From assembly GCF_014651855.1 (NCBI RefSeq), contig NZ_BMXR01000007.1:221667-285666 (forward strand): a stretch of 64,000 nt of DNA, given 5' to 3'. The translations under genes and the position numbers were made by a program. The notes beneath the pieces were generated by a model. The model did not search any database. It was not told where the DNA came from and worked only from the letters and a program-made list of their open reading frames with translations. Below, one piece after another: positions 42,153-55,339 of this stretch; within the stretch, counting starts at the first letter, position 1; every line of letters begins with the position of its first letter. The stretch is from Saccharospirillum salsuginis. GTDB taxonomy: Bacteria > Pseudomonadota > Gammaproteobacteria > Pseudomonadales > Natronospirillaceae.

Positions 42153-43469
42153 CTAGCCCTTCTGTATACGGTCCCGCCACTGGCGCGTATTACTGATGAT
42201 ACCGTCCTTATCCAGAGTCGTCAGCTCGCGATCGGCCAGCAACTGCTTGCCGTCGACCCAGACGTTGCTGACCTGGTCTCGGGTGGAGGCGTAGACAATG
42301 TGGGAAACCGGGTCGTAGACCGGCTGGCTTTCCAGGTCGTCGAGGCGGATGGCAGTGATGTCCGCGCGCTTGCCAACTTCGAGGCTGCCGATCTCGCTGT
42401 CCCAGCCCATGGCGATGGCACCGTTGACGGTGGCCATGGCGAGCGCTTCCATGGCGGGCAGGGCGACGGCGTTCTGGCCGACGGCTTTGGCGAGCATGGC
42501 GGCGGTGCGCATTTCGCCGAGCATGTCGAGGTCGTTGTTGCTGGCAGCGCCGTCGGTGCCGAGGGCGACGTTGACGCCTTTCTTCTGCAGGGTGTCGACG
42601 GGGCAGAAGCCGCTGGCGAGTTTCAGGTTGGATTCCGGGCAGTGAACGATGTGGGCGCCGGTTTCGATGACGTCCGCGATGTCGTCTTCGTTCATGGCGG
42701 TCATGTGAACGGCTTGGAACCGGTCGTTGAGCAAGCCAAGTTCCTTGAGGCGACGGACCGGGCGGTTGCCGCGTTTTTCGAGCTCGCCGTCGACTTCGGT
42801 CTGGGTCTCGTGGACGTGCATCTGGATCATCAGATCGTGCTTTTTGGCGAGATCGCGGATGCGGATTAGCGGCTCGTCGGAGCAGGTGTAGGGTGCGTGC
42901 GGGCCGAACATGACCTTGAGCTGGTCGTTGCCCTTGTACTGTTCGACGACTTTCATACCCAGGTCGATGTGTTCGTCCGGGGTTTTCGCCCAGTTGGTCG
43001 GGAAGTCGATGGTCGGGAAGCAGAGCTGGGCGCGGACGCCGGCTTTCAATACGCGTTCGGCGGCGGCGGCCGGGAAGAAGTAGTTGTCGGAGAAGGTGGT
43101 GGTGCCGGAACGGATCATTTCGGCGATGGCCAGTTCGGTGCCGTCGCCGACGAAGTCGTCGCTGACCCAGGCGCCTTCGGCCGGCCAGATGTGGTCGTTG
43201 AGCCAGGTCATCAGTTCGAGGTCGTCGCCCAGGCCGCGGAACATGGCCATGGCGGCGTGGCCGTGGGCGTTCACGAAACCGGGGATCAGGGCCTGGTCGC
43301 CAAGGTCCATCGTGTTGCTCGCCTGGTATTGGATCTTGGCGGCATCGGTCGGCAGGATGTCGACGATGCGGCCGTCGCGAATGGCGAGGCTGTGGTCGGT
43401 GAGGACGTCGCGCTTGGCGTTGACCGGGACGATCCACCGGGCGTGGATCAAGGTGTCGATGGTTTCCAT
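42153..43469 (-). CDS. mtaD: 5-methylthioadenosine/S-adenosylhomocysteine deaminase (TRZ/ATZ family)
   Basis: A 438-residue amidohydrolase: the metal motif GFVNAHGHAAMAMFRG, HAPYTCSDEPL, MQMHVHETQTEV-type His, and ALGTDGAASNNDLDML with its metal-binding Asp. It deaminates MTA or SAH, feeding nucleoside salvage. The start METIDTLIHARW (43469) is preferred over a longer frame. It is divergent from gyrA, as in Pseudomonas. Confidence 0.92.
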   Translation of the reverse strand: METIDTLIHARWIVPVNAKRDVLTDHSLAIRDGRIVDILPTDAAKIQYQASNTMDLGDQALIPGFVNAHGHAAMAMFRGLGDDLELMTWLNDHIWPAEGAWVSDDFVGDGTELAIAEMIRSGTTTFSDNYFFPAAAAERVLKAGVRAQLCFPTIDFPTNWAKTPDEHIDLGMKVVEQYKGNDQLKVMFGPHAPYTCSDEPLIRIRDLAKKHDLMIQMHVHETQTEVDGELEKRGNRPVRRLKELGLLNDRFQAVHMTAMNEDDIADVIETGAHIVHCPESNLKLASGFCPVDTLQKKGVNVALGTDGAASNNDLDMLGEMRTAAMLAKAVGQNAVALPAMEALAMATVNGAIAMGWDSEIGSLEVGKRADITAIRLDDLESQPVYDPVSHIVYASTRDQVSNVWVDGKQLLADRELTTLDKDGIISNTRQWRDRIQKG

Positions 43470-43688
43470 GTGAGCCCTTTGATTTGTTGAATGATCAGTC
43501 AGGGTCGCCATTCTAGTGGGTGGCGGCCGGGTTAACCAGTGCGCCTGTGCTCCCCGCTATCTATCTCATTGATTTGTGGTATGATTTCGCCCCTGTTTTA
43601 CGCCGGTTTCGGCACCCCGAGACCGGTTGTTAAGGCGTCTGCGAACATTGATCGACAGGCTCCCAGAGCATAAAGGATACCGAACCGC

Positions 43689-46346
<2,658 letters not shown>

Positions 46347-46385
46347 ACGGTTCGACAGACGATAACGCAGGAAACCTTGAGACCA

Positions 46386-47468
46386 ATGACGCGCGGATAT
46401 AATTTTTGTTCCGGCCCCGCCATGTTACCCGGGGCGGTCATGCAACGAGCCCAGGAAGAACTGCCGGACTGGCAGGGAACCGGCATGTCGGTGATGGAAT
46501 TGTCCCATCGGTCCCCGGAATTTGTCAGTGTGCTGGAAGGCGCGGAAGCCCGCTTGCGTACGCTGATGAACATCCCCGAGGACTACGCCGTGCTGTTCAT
46601 GCAGGGGGGCGCGACGCTGCAGTTTTCCTGCGTGCCGATGAATCTGATGTCACGCGGTGGCGCTGCCGAATTTCTGGATACCGGAGCCTGGTCGGTCAAG
46701 GCGATCAAGGAGGCCGGTCGCTATGGCGAGACGCGCGTTCTGGCGTCCACCAAAGACGAAGGCTATCGCCGCGCGGTCCGTGCCGACGAATTCTCCGTCG
46801 GTGCGGATGCCGCCTACCTGCATTACACGCCGAACGAGACTATCGGTGGCGTGGAGTTCAATTACGTCCCGGAGACCGGCGACGTGCCTCTGGTGGCCGA
46901 TATGTCCTCCTGCATCCTGTCCCGCCCGATCAATGTCGAGGACTTCGACCTGATTTACGCCGGTGCCCAGAAAAACATCGGCCCGGCCGGCCTGACTCTG
47001 GTCATTGTGCGTAAGTCGCTGCTGGGCGAGGTGATGCACGACACACCGTCGCTACTGAACTATAAAGCGCAGGCGGATAACGGCTCCATGGTCAACACGC
47101 CGCCGACATTTGCCATCTATCTGGCCGGTCTGGTGTTCGATTGGCTCGAAGGGCAGGGCGGTGTGCGCGCCATCGAAGGTATTAATGCCGAAAAAGCGGC
47201 CCTGTTGTACGATGCCATCGATCGGAGCGAGTTCTACCGCAACCCCATCGCTTTGGAACACCGGTCACGCATGAACGTGCCTTTTATACTGGCCGACGAA
47301 CAGTTGAACGATCGATTCCTGGCCGAGGCCGGAGAAGCCGGTCTCTATAACCTGCAGGGTCACCGCAGTGTCGGTGGCATGCGCGCCAGCATCTACAATG
47401 CCATGCCGCTCGCCGGTGTGCGGGGGCTGGTGGACTTCATGAAGGATTTCGAGCAACGCCATGGCTGA
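46386..47468 (+). CDS. serC: Phosphoserine aminotransferase
   Basis: A 360-residue SerC: RGYNFCSGPAMLPGAVM, MELSHRSPEF, and the PLP Lys in IYAGAQKNIGPAG (residue about 200). It makes 3-phosphoserine and, in pyridoxine synthesis, 4-phosphohydroxythreonine. The ATG at 46386 is used rather than the TTG nine bases upstream, because SerC proteins begin near this point. It overlaps pheA by 8 bases. Confidence 0.97.
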   Translation: MTRGYNFCSGPAMLPGAVMQRAQEELPDWQGTGMSVMELSHRSPEFVSVLEGAEARLRTLMNIPEDYAVLFMQGGATLQFSCVPMNLMSRGGAAEFLDTGAWSVKAIKEAGRYGETRVLASTKDEGYRRAVRADEFSVGADAAYLHYTPNETIGGVEFNYVPETGDVPLVADMSSCILSRPINVEDFDLIYAGAQKNIGPAGLTLVIVRKSLLGEVMHDTPSLLNYKAQADNGSMVNTPPTFAIYLAGLVFDWLEGQGGVRAIEGINAEKAALLYDAIDRSEFYRNPIALEHRSRMNVPFILADEQLNDRFLAEAGEAGLYNLQGHRSVGGMRASIYNAMPLAGVRGLVDFMKDFEQRHG

Positions 47469-48582
47469 TCAGGACGCTCCCAAACCCGTCAATCCCGACA
47501 ACATGGACCTCGCCGATCTGCGCGATGAGATCGACCGGCTCGACGGCGAGATCCTGCAGCTGATTTCCCGCCGCGCCCAGTGCGCTCTGAAAGTGGCCGA
47601 GGTCAAAATGAAAGCCGCGCCGGATACGGCCGTTTTCTATCGCCCCGAGCGCGAAGCCCAGGTGCTGACCCGGGTGATGGAGCGCAATATTGGTCCGCTC
47701 GGCAACGAGGACATGGCCCGCTTGTTCCGGGAGATCATGTCCGCCTGTCTGGCGTTGGAGAAGCCGCTGGAAGTGGCCTATCTGGGCCCCGAAGGCACTT
47801 TCACCCAGCAGGCCGCCGTCAAGCATTTCGGCCGTTGGGTGCATTCCAAGCCGATGCCGGCCATCGATGAAGTCTTCCGCGAAGTCGAGGCGGGGGCCTG
47901 CACCTACGGTGTGGTGCCGGTGGAAAACTCGACCGAAGGTGTGGTCAACCACACCCTGGACAGTTTCATCAACTCCAACCTGCGCATTTGCGGCGAGGTG
48001 GAGCTGCGCATTCATCATAATCTGATGGCCGGGCCGAATACCCAGCGGGACAAGATTTCCCGCGTATACAGCCACCAGCAGTCGCTGGCGCAATGCCGCA
48101 AATGGCTCGATGCCCATATGCCGATGGCCGAACGCATCGCCGTGAACAGCAACGCCGAGGCGGCGCGTCGGGTGCACGGCGAGTGGAATTCAGCCGCCAT
48201 CGCCGGTGAAATGGCCGCCCAGTTGTACGACCTGGACATCATCGAACACAAGATCGAGGATGCGCCGGACAATTCGACCCGTTTCCTGATTATCGGCACC
48301 CAGGACGTCGGCGTCTCCGGCGACGACAAGACCTCCGTCGTGGTTTCGATGCGCAACGAACCGGGTGCGCTGTATCACCTGTTGCAGCCGTTCAGCGACC
48401 ACAACGTGGACATGACGCGTCTGGAAACCCGGCCGTCGCCCTCCGGAAACTGGACCTATGTCTTTTTCATCGATTTCGCCGGCCATGTCGAGGACGTCAA
48501 TGTCCGGCAGGCCCTGGATGAAATCCGCAAGAAGGCGGTTGAAGTGAAGGTGCTGGGGTCCTACCCGAAAGCGGTGTTGTAA
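47461..48582 (+). CDS. pheA: Bifunctional chorismate mutase/prephenate dehydratase
   Basis: A 373-residue P-protein: AroQ chorismate mutase (residues about 10-95, LRDEIDRLDGEILQLISRRAQCA), prephenate dehydratase (about 105-285, YLGPEGTFTQQAAVKHFG and the STEGVVNHTLD Thr-containing motif), and a C-terminal ACT domain (about 298-370, NEPGALYHLLQPF and LETRPSPSGNWTYVFFID) for phenylalanine feedback. It makes phenylpyruvate. Confidence 0.97.
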   Translation: MADQDAPKPVNPDNMDLADLRDEIDRLDGEILQLISRRAQCALKVAEVKMKAAPDTAVFYRPEREAQVLTRVMERNIGPLGNEDMARLFREIMSACLALEKPLEVAYLGPEGTFTQQAAVKHFGRWVHSKPMPAIDEVFREVEAGACTYGVVPVENSTEGVVNHTLDSFINSNLRICGEVELRIHHNLMAGPNTQRDKISRVYSHQQSLAQCRKWLDAHMPMAERIAVNSNAEAARRVHGEWNSAAIAGEMAAQLYDLDIIEHKIEDAPDNSTRFLIIGTQDVGVSGDDKTSVVVSMRNEPGALYHLLQPFSDHNVDMTRLETRPSPSGNWTYVFFIDFAGHVEDVNVRQALDEIRKKAVEVKVLGSYPKAVL

Positions 48583-48624
48583 TGGACCCCAGGGCCGCGA
48601 GTCGTCGAATCAACAGGATCCGCT

Positions 48625-49737
48625 ATGAGTTGTGATTACATCGCACTGGCTGTCCCCGGGGTTCAGGAACTGAGCCCCTATGTCCCGGGCAAACCGACGG
48701 ATGAATTAAAACGCGAGCTGGGCGTTGAAGACGTCATCAAGCTGGCCAGTAACGAGAATCCACTCGGGCTCTCGCCCCGGGTGCAGGAAGCCATCGAGGG
48801 CACGCTGGCCGATTTGTCCCGCTACCCGGACGGCAGCGGCTATCGTCTGAAAGAGGCGCTGGCCACCCGGCACAGCATCGACGCCGAACAAATCACTCTC
48901 GGCTGCGGATCCAACGAGTTGTTCGAACTGGTGGCCCGCGCTTACCTGCAACCCGGGATGGAAGCGGTGATGAGCGAATACGCCTTCGCCGTCTATCCGC
49001 TGGTGGTTCAGGCGGCCGGGGCCAAGGCCGTGGTGACACCCGCCCGCAATTGGGGGCACGATCTTGATGCCATGGCCGAGGCGATCAACGAACGCACCCG
49101 TGTGGTGTTCATCGCCAACCCCAATAATCCCACCGGCACCTGGATCAGCAAGGGCGAACTGAAAGCCTTTCTGAAATTCGTGCCGGAACATGTTCTGGTG
49201 GTGCTGGACGAGGCCTATGCCGAATACGTCGACCAGGACAACTACCCGAGCGGCATCAAACTGCAGCGCAAGTACCCGAACCTGATCGTCACCCGAACCT
49301 TTTCCAAGGCGTACGGTCTGGCCGGGTTGCGCATCGGTTTCGGCGTATCCCACCCCCAGGTGGCGGACGTGCTGAACCGGGTACGCCAACCGTTCAATGT
49401 GACCAGCCCGGCGCTGGCGGCGGCCGAGGCGGCCCTGGGCGATCAGGCGTTCCTGGAATCCAGCCTGAGCCTGAACGAGCGCGGTCGCGAGCAGTTGAAC
49501 GAAGCCTTCGACCGGCTGGGTCTCGATACCATTCCGTCGGTCACCAATTTCATCACGTTCAAGGTGGGTTCGTCGGAAAAAACCGCCGCCCTGCATAATG
49601 GCCTGTTGAAATCGGGCATCATTGTGCGTCCGCTCGCCAGCTACGGCATGCCCAAGCATTTGCGGGTATCCATCGGGCTGGAGGCGGAGAACAAACGCTT
49701 TATCGAATCCCTGGAACGCGAGCTGGTCTTTCTATGA
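48625..49737 (+). CDS. hisC: Histidinol-phosphate aminotransferase (aromatic cluster copy)
   Basis: A 370-residue class I/II PLP aminotransferase: VIKLASNENPLGLSP, FIANPNNPTGTW, VLDEAYAEYVD and the PLP Lys in TRTFSKAYGLAGLRIGFG. In this cluster HisC2-type enzymes often serve as aromatic aminotransferases for Tyr/Phe as well as histidinol phosphate. The stop overlaps the start of the tyrA-aroA fusion (ATGA at 49734-49737). Confidence 0.94.
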   Translation: MSCDYIALAVPGVQELSPYVPGKPTDELKRELGVEDVIKLASNENPLGLSPRVQEAIEGTLADLSRYPDGSGYRLKEALATRHSIDAEQITLGCGSNELFELVARAYLQPGMEAVMSEYAFAVYPLVVQAAGAKAVVTPARNWGHDLDAMAEAINERTRVVFIANPNNPTGTWISKGELKAFLKFVPEHVLVVLDEAYAEYVDQDNYPSGIKLQRKYPNLIVTRTFSKAYGLAGLRIGFGVSHPQVADVLNRVRQPFNVTSPALAAAEAALGDQAFLESSLSLNERGREQLNEAFDRLGLDTIPSVTNFITFKVGSSEKTAALHNGLLKSGIIVRPLASYGMPKHLRVSIGLEAENKRFIESLERELVFL

Positions 49738-51947
49738 CGGCGACGGCTCTGCCCCGGGTGCTGGTCGTCGGCCTGGGTCTGATCGGTGCTTCCTTTGCCA
49801 AGGCGTTGCGCCTGTCCCAGTCCGCCCATGTATTGGGTATGGATGCCGCACCCGGTGTCGCCGAGCGTGCCCTCGAACTCGGCATCATCGACGAGGTCGT
49901 GGCCGATACCGACCGGGTGCCTCCGTTCGATGTCTTGCTGATCGCCGTGCCGGTACTGGCCATGCGCTCGGTACTGGCCGATTTCAAACCCCATCTGACC
50001 GAACGTACTGTCATTTCCGACGTCGGCAGTGTCAAAGGTGTGGTGGTCGAGGCCGCGCGCGAGGTCTTGGGTGCGTTGCCGGCCGGTTTCGTGCCGGGTC
50101 ACCCGATTGCCGGCGCCGAACGTTCCGGGGTCGAGGCGGCCAAATCGGATTTGTTCGACCGCCACATGCTGATTCTGACGCCGTTGCCGTCTTCCTCAAA
50201 CGACGCCGTGGCCACGCTGACCAAACTCTGGCAGGCCGTGGGTGCCGAAGTGGTCACCATGCCAGTGGCCCGCCACGATGAAGTGCTGGCGGCGACCAGT
50301 CATCTGCCACACCTGCTGGCGTTTTCCCTGGTCGATACACTGGCGCGGGAGTCCGAGAACCGTGAGATCTTCCGCTACGCCGCGGGCGGGTTTCGCGATT
50401 TTACCCGCATCGCCGCCTCGGACCCGACCATGTGGCACGACATTTTTCTCGCCAACGGCGAGGCGACTCTGGGCATTCTGCGGAAATTCCAGGCGGATCT
50501 GGACGAACTGGCCCAGGCCATCGAGCACCACCAGGGCGACCGGCTGCTCGATGTCTTCGGTCGTGCCAAGTCCGCTCGTGACTACTTCACTCAGATACTG
50601 CAAAGCCGCCAGCGTCATGGTGACGATGTCCGCAAGAACCTGATCACCGCGCCCATGCACCGCGGCCTGTCCGGTACGCTGAGCCTGCCGGGCGACAAGT
50701 CGATTTCCCATCGGGCCGTGATTCTGGCGGCTCTGGCCGAAGGCGAGAGTCACATACGCGGTTTCGGCGAGGGCGACGACAACCGCACGACCCTGGAAGC
50801 TCTGCGTAAACTGGGAGTCGACATCCAGGACGACGATTCCGGTGAAGTGCGCGTGACCGGCCATGGACTCAAAGGTTTACGACAGGCCGACAGTCCGCTG
50901 TACATGGGATGTTCCGGCACCTCGATGCGGCTGCTGGCCGGTGTGCTGGCCGCTCAGGGTTTCGCCAGTGAGCTGATCGGCGATGCGTCGCTGAGCCAGA
51001 GACCCATGGATCGCATTCAGAAGCCGCTGGAAACCATGGGCGCCCGGCTGGAGCTGACGCCTCGGGGTACCGCGCCGATTCTGATCCGACCGGTCGATTC
51101 ACTGCACAGTATCGATTATGAATTGCCAATGGCCAGCGCCCAGGTGAAGTCCGCCGTCCTGCTGGCCGCACTGTGCGCCGGGGTGCCGGCCCGTATGAAA
51201 GAGCCCACAATCAGCCGCAATCATACCGAACGACTGTTGGCCGGGCTGGGATGCGATATCGACACTCGGGACGGCTGGCTGAGTTTTACACCCCCCAAGC
51301 GATTGCCGGCGCTGGATCTCGACATTCCCGGTGACTTTTCCCTGGCGGCGTTTCATATGGCGGCCGCGACCCTGGTTCCCGGTTCGGACATCCGGCTGGA
51401 CGGCATCGGTGTCAACCCGACCCGGACCGGCTTTCTGGACATCCTGCTTGACATGGGCGGGTCGGTCGAGGTGTTGAATGAACGCGAACAGGGGGGTGAG
51501 CCGGTGGCCGATCTTCGGGTAAGATACGCGCCCCTCGGCGCCGGGGTGTATGGAACCGACTACAGTGGCCGCACCATCGACGAATTTCCGGTGTTGTTCG
51601 TCCTGGCGGCCCGTGCCGAGGGCGAGACCCGTATCGAAGGGGTTCGCGAGCTCCGTTACAAGGAGACCGACCGCCTCAAGCGCATGATCGAAGGCCTGAC
51701 TGTGCTGGGCGCTGACATAGAACTGAAAGGTGATGACGTCATCATCCGCGGCCGTGCGGACCGGCGATTCGACGGCGGCATCGTCGACTGCGCCGGTGAC
51801 CATCGTGTCGCACTGGCTTTCATGGTGGCCGCCCAGGTGGCGAGTCGCCCTGTCATCATCAGACATTCCGGGCGTGTTTTGGGCGCCTATCCCGGGTTTG
51901 CCGAGCACGCCAGCCGGCTCGGATACTCGGTGACCGTAGAGGACTGA
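49734..51947 (+). CDS. Prephenate dehydrogenase / EPSP synthase fusion (TyrA-AroA)
   Basis: A 737-residue fusion. Residues about 1-300 are prephenate (or arogenate) dehydrogenase with VLVVGLGLIGASFAKAL and GHPIAGAERSGVEAA. Residues about 305-737 are 3-phosphoshikimate 1-carboxyvinyltransferase with SLPGDKSISHRAVILAALAEG, GNA-type GCSGTSMRLLAGVLA, and RELRYKETDRLKRM. They make 4-hydroxyphenylpyruvate and EPSP respectively. The same fusion is typical of Pseudomonas-related genomes. Often annotated aroA. Confidence 0.95.
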   Translation: MTATALPRVLVVGLGLIGASFAKALRLSQSAHVLGMDAAPGVAERALELGIIDEVVADTDRVPPFDVLLIAVPVLAMRSVLADFKPHLTERTVISDVGSVKGVVVEAAREVLGALPAGFVPGHPIAGAERSGVEAAKSDLFDRHMLILTPLPSSSNDAVATLTKLWQAVGAEVVTMPVARHDEVLAATSHLPHLLAFSLVDTLARESENREIFRYAAGGFRDFTRIAASDPTMWHDIFLANGEATLGILRKFQADLDELAQAIEHHQGDRLLDVFGRAKSARDYFTQILQSRQRHGDDVRKNLITAPMHRGLSGTLSLPGDKSISHRAVILAALAEGESHIRGFGEGDDNRTTLEALRKLGVDIQDDDSGEVRVTGHGLKGLRQADSPLYMGCSGTSMRLLAGVLAAQGFASELIGDASLSQRPMDRIQKPLETMGARLELTPRGTAPILIRPVDSLHSIDYELPMASAQVKSAVLLAALCAGVPARMKEPTISRNHTERLLAGLGCDIDTRDGWLSFTPPKRLPALDLDIPGDFSLAAFHMAAATLVPGSDIRLDGIGVNPTRTGFLDILLDMGGSVEVLNEREQGGEPVADLRVRYAPLGAGVYGTDYSGRTIDEFPVLFVLAARAEGETRIEGVRELRYKETDRLKRMIEGLTVLGADIELKGDDVIIRGRADRRFDGGIVDCAGDHRVALAFMVAAQVASRPVIIRHSGRVLGAYPGFAEHASRLGYSVTVED

Positions 51948-51950
51948 ATT

Positions 51951-52634
51951 ATGCAAACCAAAGCACCCGTCATCACTCTGGACGGACCGGGTGGCGTCGG
52001 CAAGGGGACCATCAGCGGTCTGCTGGCCAAGCGATTCAACTGGCACTACCTGGATTCCGGGGCGTTATATCGACTGGCCGCCCTGGCCGCGATGAACCAC
52101 GGTGTCGATTTCAGCAACGAATCGGCCCTGTCGGTGATCGCCGAGCATCTGGATATTCAATTCAAGCAACAGGAAGACGCCGTGGTCATTCTGTTGGAAG
52201 GGGATGACGTGACCCGTCAGATCCGCTCCGAGGAGGTCGGCTCCAACGCCTCGCGCGTGGCGGCGTTCTCGCGGGTGCGCGATGCGTTGCTCAAGCGCCA
52301 GCGCGCCTTTCGCACCGAACCGGGGCTGATCGCCGATGGCCGCGATATGGGGACGGTTGTCTTCCCGGACGCGCCGTTGAAGGTGTTCATGACCGCATCC
52401 GCGGAAGAGCGTGCCCATCGTCGCCTGAAACAGTTGCAAGACGGCGGTGTCGTCGCCACCTACGAGAAAGTGCTGCAAGACATCGAAGAGCGCGATGACC
52501 GGGACCGCAACCGCTCGGTGGCTCCGCTGGTACCGGCGGAGGACGCCGTCGTCGTCGATACCACCGATAAAAATATCGATGCCGTTCTGGATGAAGTGTT
52601 GAGTCTGGTGGCGGATCGCGGAATTGTGGCCTAA
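51951..52634 (+). CDS. cmk: Cytidylate kinase
   Basis: A 227-residue CMP kinase: P-loop [34 protein letters not shown], and the [19 protein letters not shown] motif. It phosphorylates CMP and dCMP. It starts 3 bp after the tyrA-aroA stop and is followed by rpsA, an arrangement conserved in proteobacteria. Confidence 0.96.
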   Translation: MQTKAPVITLDGPGGVGKGTISGLLAKRFNWHYLDSGALYRLAALAAMNHGVDFSNESALSVIAEHLDIQFKQQEDAVVILLEGDDVTRQIRSEEVGSNASRVAAFSRVRDALLKRQRAFRTEPGLIADGRDMGTVVFPDAPLKVFMTASAEERAHRRLKQLQDGGVVATYEKVLQDIEERDDRDRNRSVAPLVPAEDAVVVDTTDKNIDAVLDEVLSLVADRGIVA

Positions 52635-52659
52635 CTTGGGGGAAAATTACGCAAACCCC

Positions 52660-52687
52660 TTGGTTCTCATAGTCTAATCCGTATAAT
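52660..52687 (+). promoter_or_regulatory. rpsA promoter
   Basis: TTGGTT and TATAAT are separated by 16 bases, a good sigma-70 match. It gives a leader of about 190 nt before rpsA. Confidence 0.7.
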
Positions 52688-52693
52688 ACGCGC

Positions 52694-52883
52694 TCCTAAA
52701 ACGCGTGATTGTGTTCTTTTTGACCGCTTTCACAAGGCTCCCGGGGCAGTCGCAAGTACCAGCAGCGCGACGCCGGGATATGTTGGATTGACCCGTGCGG
52801 GCTGGCGTGCGGTAAAGCCCGAAACGCACTGAACCCTATGCAAACAGGGCGTCGGGCCGTTAATCACTGGGATTATTATTCGA
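52694..52883 (+). promoter_or_regulatory. Structured 5' leader of rpsA (probable S1 autoregulation site)
   Basis: The GC-rich leader contains several potential stems (for example CCCGTGCGGGC and GCCCGAAACGCAC with upstream GTGCGG). It lacks a strong Shine-Dalgarno sequence before the ATG (CTGGGATTATTATTCGA). In E. coli the rpsA leader lacks a canonical SD and S1 represses its own translation; the same control is inferred here. Confidence 0.5.
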
Positions 52884-54566
52884 ATGACTGAATCTTTCGC
52901 TGAACTTTTTGAAGAAAGCTTAAAAACGATCGAGATGGAGCCGGGCTCCATTGTTACCGGCGTCGTCGTCGACATCGACTCCGACTGGGTAACGGTTCAC
53001 GCTGGCCTGAAATCCGAAGGCATCATCCCTCGTTCACAATTCCTGAACGAAGAGGGCGAACTGGAAATCGCCGTGGGCGACGAAGTCAAAGTGGCTCTGG
53101 AAGCGGTCGAAGACGGCTTCGGTGACACTCGACTGTCCCGCGAGAAAGCCAAGCGCGCGGAAGCCTGGTCCGAGCTGGAAAAAGCTTACGAAGCGGAAGA
53201 AGTGGTCAAAGGTGTTATCAACGGCAAGGTCAAGGGTGGCTTTACCGTCGACATCAGCTCTGTACGCGCCTTCCTGCCGGGCTCTCTGGTCGATATCCGT
53301 CCGGTACGCGATACGACCCACCTGGAAGGCAAAGAGCTGGACTTCAAAGTCATCAAGCTCGACCGTCGTCGCAACAACGTCGTCGTTTCCCGCCGCGCCG
53401 TTCTGGAAGCCTCCAACAGCGCCGAGCGTGAAGAACTGCTGGCCAGCCTTCAGGAAGGCCAGGTCGTCAAGGGTATCGTCAAGAACCTGACCGACTACGG
53501 TGCCTTCGTGGATCTGGGCGGCGTCGACGGCCTGCTGCATATCACCGACATGGCCTGGAAGCGCATCAAGCACCCGAGCGAAATCGTTCAGGTCGGCGAC
53601 GAGATCGAAGTCAAGGTCCTCAAGTTCGACCGCGAGCGCAACCGCGTTTCCCTGGGTCTGAAGCAACTGGGCGAAGATCCCTGGGTCGACATCAAGGGTC
53701 GTTACCCGGAAGAGTCCGTGGTCAAGGCGCGCGTTACCAACCTGACCGACTACGGCTGCTTCGCCGAACTGGAAGAGGGTGTCGAAGGTCTGGTTCACGT
53801 TTCCGAAATGGACTGGACCAACAAGAACATCCATCCGTCCAAAGTGGTCTCCGTCGGCGACGAGATCGACGTGATGATCCTGGACATCGACGAAGAGCGT
53901 CGTCGTATCTCCCTGGGCATCAAGCAGACTGTTGTCAATCCTTGGGAAGACTTTTCCAACAAGTACAACAAGGGCGACAAGGTTACCGGCAAGATCAAGT
54001 CCATTACTGACTTCGGTATCTTCATCGGTCTGGAAGGCGGCATCGACGGTCTGGTTCACCTGTCCGACATCAGCTGGAACGAATCCGGCGAAGATGCGGT
54101 TCGCAAGTACAAGAAAGGCGATGAGCTGGAAACCATCATCCTGTCCATCGACCCGGAACGCGAGCGCATTTCCCTGGGCATCAAGCAGCTGGACAGCGAC
54201 CCGTTCGCCGAGTTCGTCTCCCTGAACGACAAGGGCTCCCTGGTCACCGGTACCGTTAAAGAAGTGGATGCCAAGGCGGCCACGCTCACCCTGTCCGACG
54301 AAGTCGAAGGCATTTTGAAGGCCTCCGAAATCTCCCGCGACAAGGTCGAGGACGCGCGCAACGTCCTGAACGAAGGTGACGAAATCGAAGCCAAGATCGT
54401 CAGCGTTGATCGCAAGAACCGCGTCATCAGCCTGTCCATCAAGGCGAAGGACGTTCAGGAAGAGAAAGCCGCTGTTCGCGAATTGAAAGAGAAAGCGGCC
54501 GAAGCTTCCGGTCCGACCACCATTGGCGACCTGATCAAGCAGAAGATGGAGCAGGGCAGCGAGTAA
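52884..54566 (+). CDS. rpsA: 30S ribosomal protein S1
   Basis: A 560-residue S1 with six S1 repeats. The first two (residues about 20-90 and 105-175) dock on the ribosome; the other four (for example [32 protein letters not shown] at about 193-224) bind m[25 protein letters not shown] marks a later repeat. It brings mRNA with weak Shine-Dalgarno sequences to the 30S subunit. Followed by an intrinsic terminator. Confidence 0.98.
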   Translation: MTESFAELFEESLKTIEMEPGSIVTGVVVDIDSDWVTVHAGLKSEGIIPRSQFLNEEGELEIAVGDEVKVALEAVEDGFGDTRLSREKAKRAEAWSELEKAYEAEEVVKGVINGKVKGGFTVDISSVRAFLPGSLVDIRPVRDTTHLEGKELDFKVIKLDRRRNNVVVSRRAVLEASNSAEREELLASLQEGQVVKGIVKNLTDYGAFVDLGGVDGLLHITDMAWKRIKHPSEIVQVGDEIEVKVLKFDRERNRVSLGLKQLGEDPWVDIKGRYPEESVVKARVTNLTDYGCFAELEEGVEGLVHVSEMDWTNKNIHPSKVVSVGDEIDVMILDIDEERRRISLGIKQTVVNPWEDFSNKYNKGDKVTGKIKSITDFGIFIGLEGGIDGLVHLSDISWNESGEDAVRKYKKGDELETIILSIDPERERISLGIKQLDSDPFAEFVSLNDKGSLVTGTVKEVDAKAATLTLSDEVEGILKASEISRDKVEDARNVLNEGDEIEAKIVSVDRKNRVISLSIKAKDVQEEKAAVRELKEKAAEASGPTTIGDLIKQKMEQGSE

Positions 54567-54593
54567 TCGTTGAACCCCGAGTTCCAGTGAAGA

Positions 54594-54617
54594 AAGCCGG
54601 CCTTGCGCCGGCTTTTT
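54594..54617 (+). terminator. Intrinsic terminator after rpsA
   Basis: AAGCCGG...CCGGCTT stem with a T6 run, 27 bp after the rpsA stop. Confidence 0.92.
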
Positions 54618-54781
54618 TGTGGGCATCCCCTCTACCTCCGGGAGAGGGACAACAAAAAAACGTTAAAAAATAAACACTTGTGTTATTTTCAGGGCTGATT
54701 TAGTCTAATTCCGGAACGCAAAGGTGTCTTGCGGGGCTTTTCCCCAGGATTCCTTCGGTACGCCCGACCGGGGAGGTTCAG

Positions 54782-55075
54782 ATGACCAAGTCCGAACTCA
54801 TAGAACGCATCGTCGATCGACAATCCCAACTGTCGGTCAAGGATGTCGAGCTGGCCATCAAGACCATGCTCGATCATATGGCGGAAAGCCTGGCCGACGG
54901 AGAACGGATCGAAATCCGGGGTTTTGGCAGCTTTTCGCTGCATTATCGCTCCCCACGGGTGGGTCGTAATCCGAAAACCGGTGAATCCGTATCCCTGGAA
55001 GGTAAATACGTACCGCACTTCAAACCCGGCAAGGAACTGCGCGAATCCGTCAACGTAGGCATCATCGACAAATAA
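54782..55075 (+). CDS. ihfB: Integration host factor subunit beta
   Basis: A 97-residue IHF-beta ([47 protein letters not shown]). The GRNPKTG arm inserts its Pro into the DNA minor groove to bend DNA. The partner subunit ihfA is at 62981. A position after rpsA is conserved across gammaproteobacteria. Confidence 0.97.
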   Translation: MTKSELIERIVDRQSQLSVKDVELAIKTMLDHMAESLADGERIEIRGFGSFSLHYRSPRVGRNPKTGESVSLEGKYVPHFKPGKELRESVNVGIIDK

Positions 55076-55117
55076 GCGCTCACCTTCCTTGCCTGAGCCG
55101 GGAGGCCAAATTCGTCC

Positions 55118-55339
55118 ATGATCGCTCGATCATTCAAGATCCTCATCGCGCTGACCCTGTTTGTGTTGGCCTGGCTGCTCGCCTTCGGTAACAACCAAAC
55201 CGTCTCACTCGCCTTCATGGCCTGGAACACGCCGGCATTGCCGCTGTTTATCTGGCTGCTGATAACCCTGTTTCTGGGCATCCTCATCGGGTTGATCCTG
55301 GGCCGGTTTTCAAAACGGAAGCGTTCGGGTAGCGCCTGA
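55118..55339 (+). CDS. lapA: LapA-family (DUF1049) inner-membrane protein
   Basis: A 73-residue protein with two membrane helices (ILIALTLFVLAWLLAFG and LFIWLLITLFLGILIGLIL) and a basic C-terminus, matching LapA/YciS. It works with LapB in lipopolysaccharide assembly and LpxC turnover. Its stop codon shares a base with the lapB start (TGATG). Confidence 0.92.
   Translation: MIARSFKILIALTLFVLAWLLAFGNNQTVSLAFMAWNTPALPLFIWLLITLFLGILIGLILGRFSKRKRSGSA

Noticed and set aside
41935..42180. N-terminal extension of ubiG
   Set aside because: The extra residues are translated hairpin element C; UbiG proteins start near the GTG at 41934.
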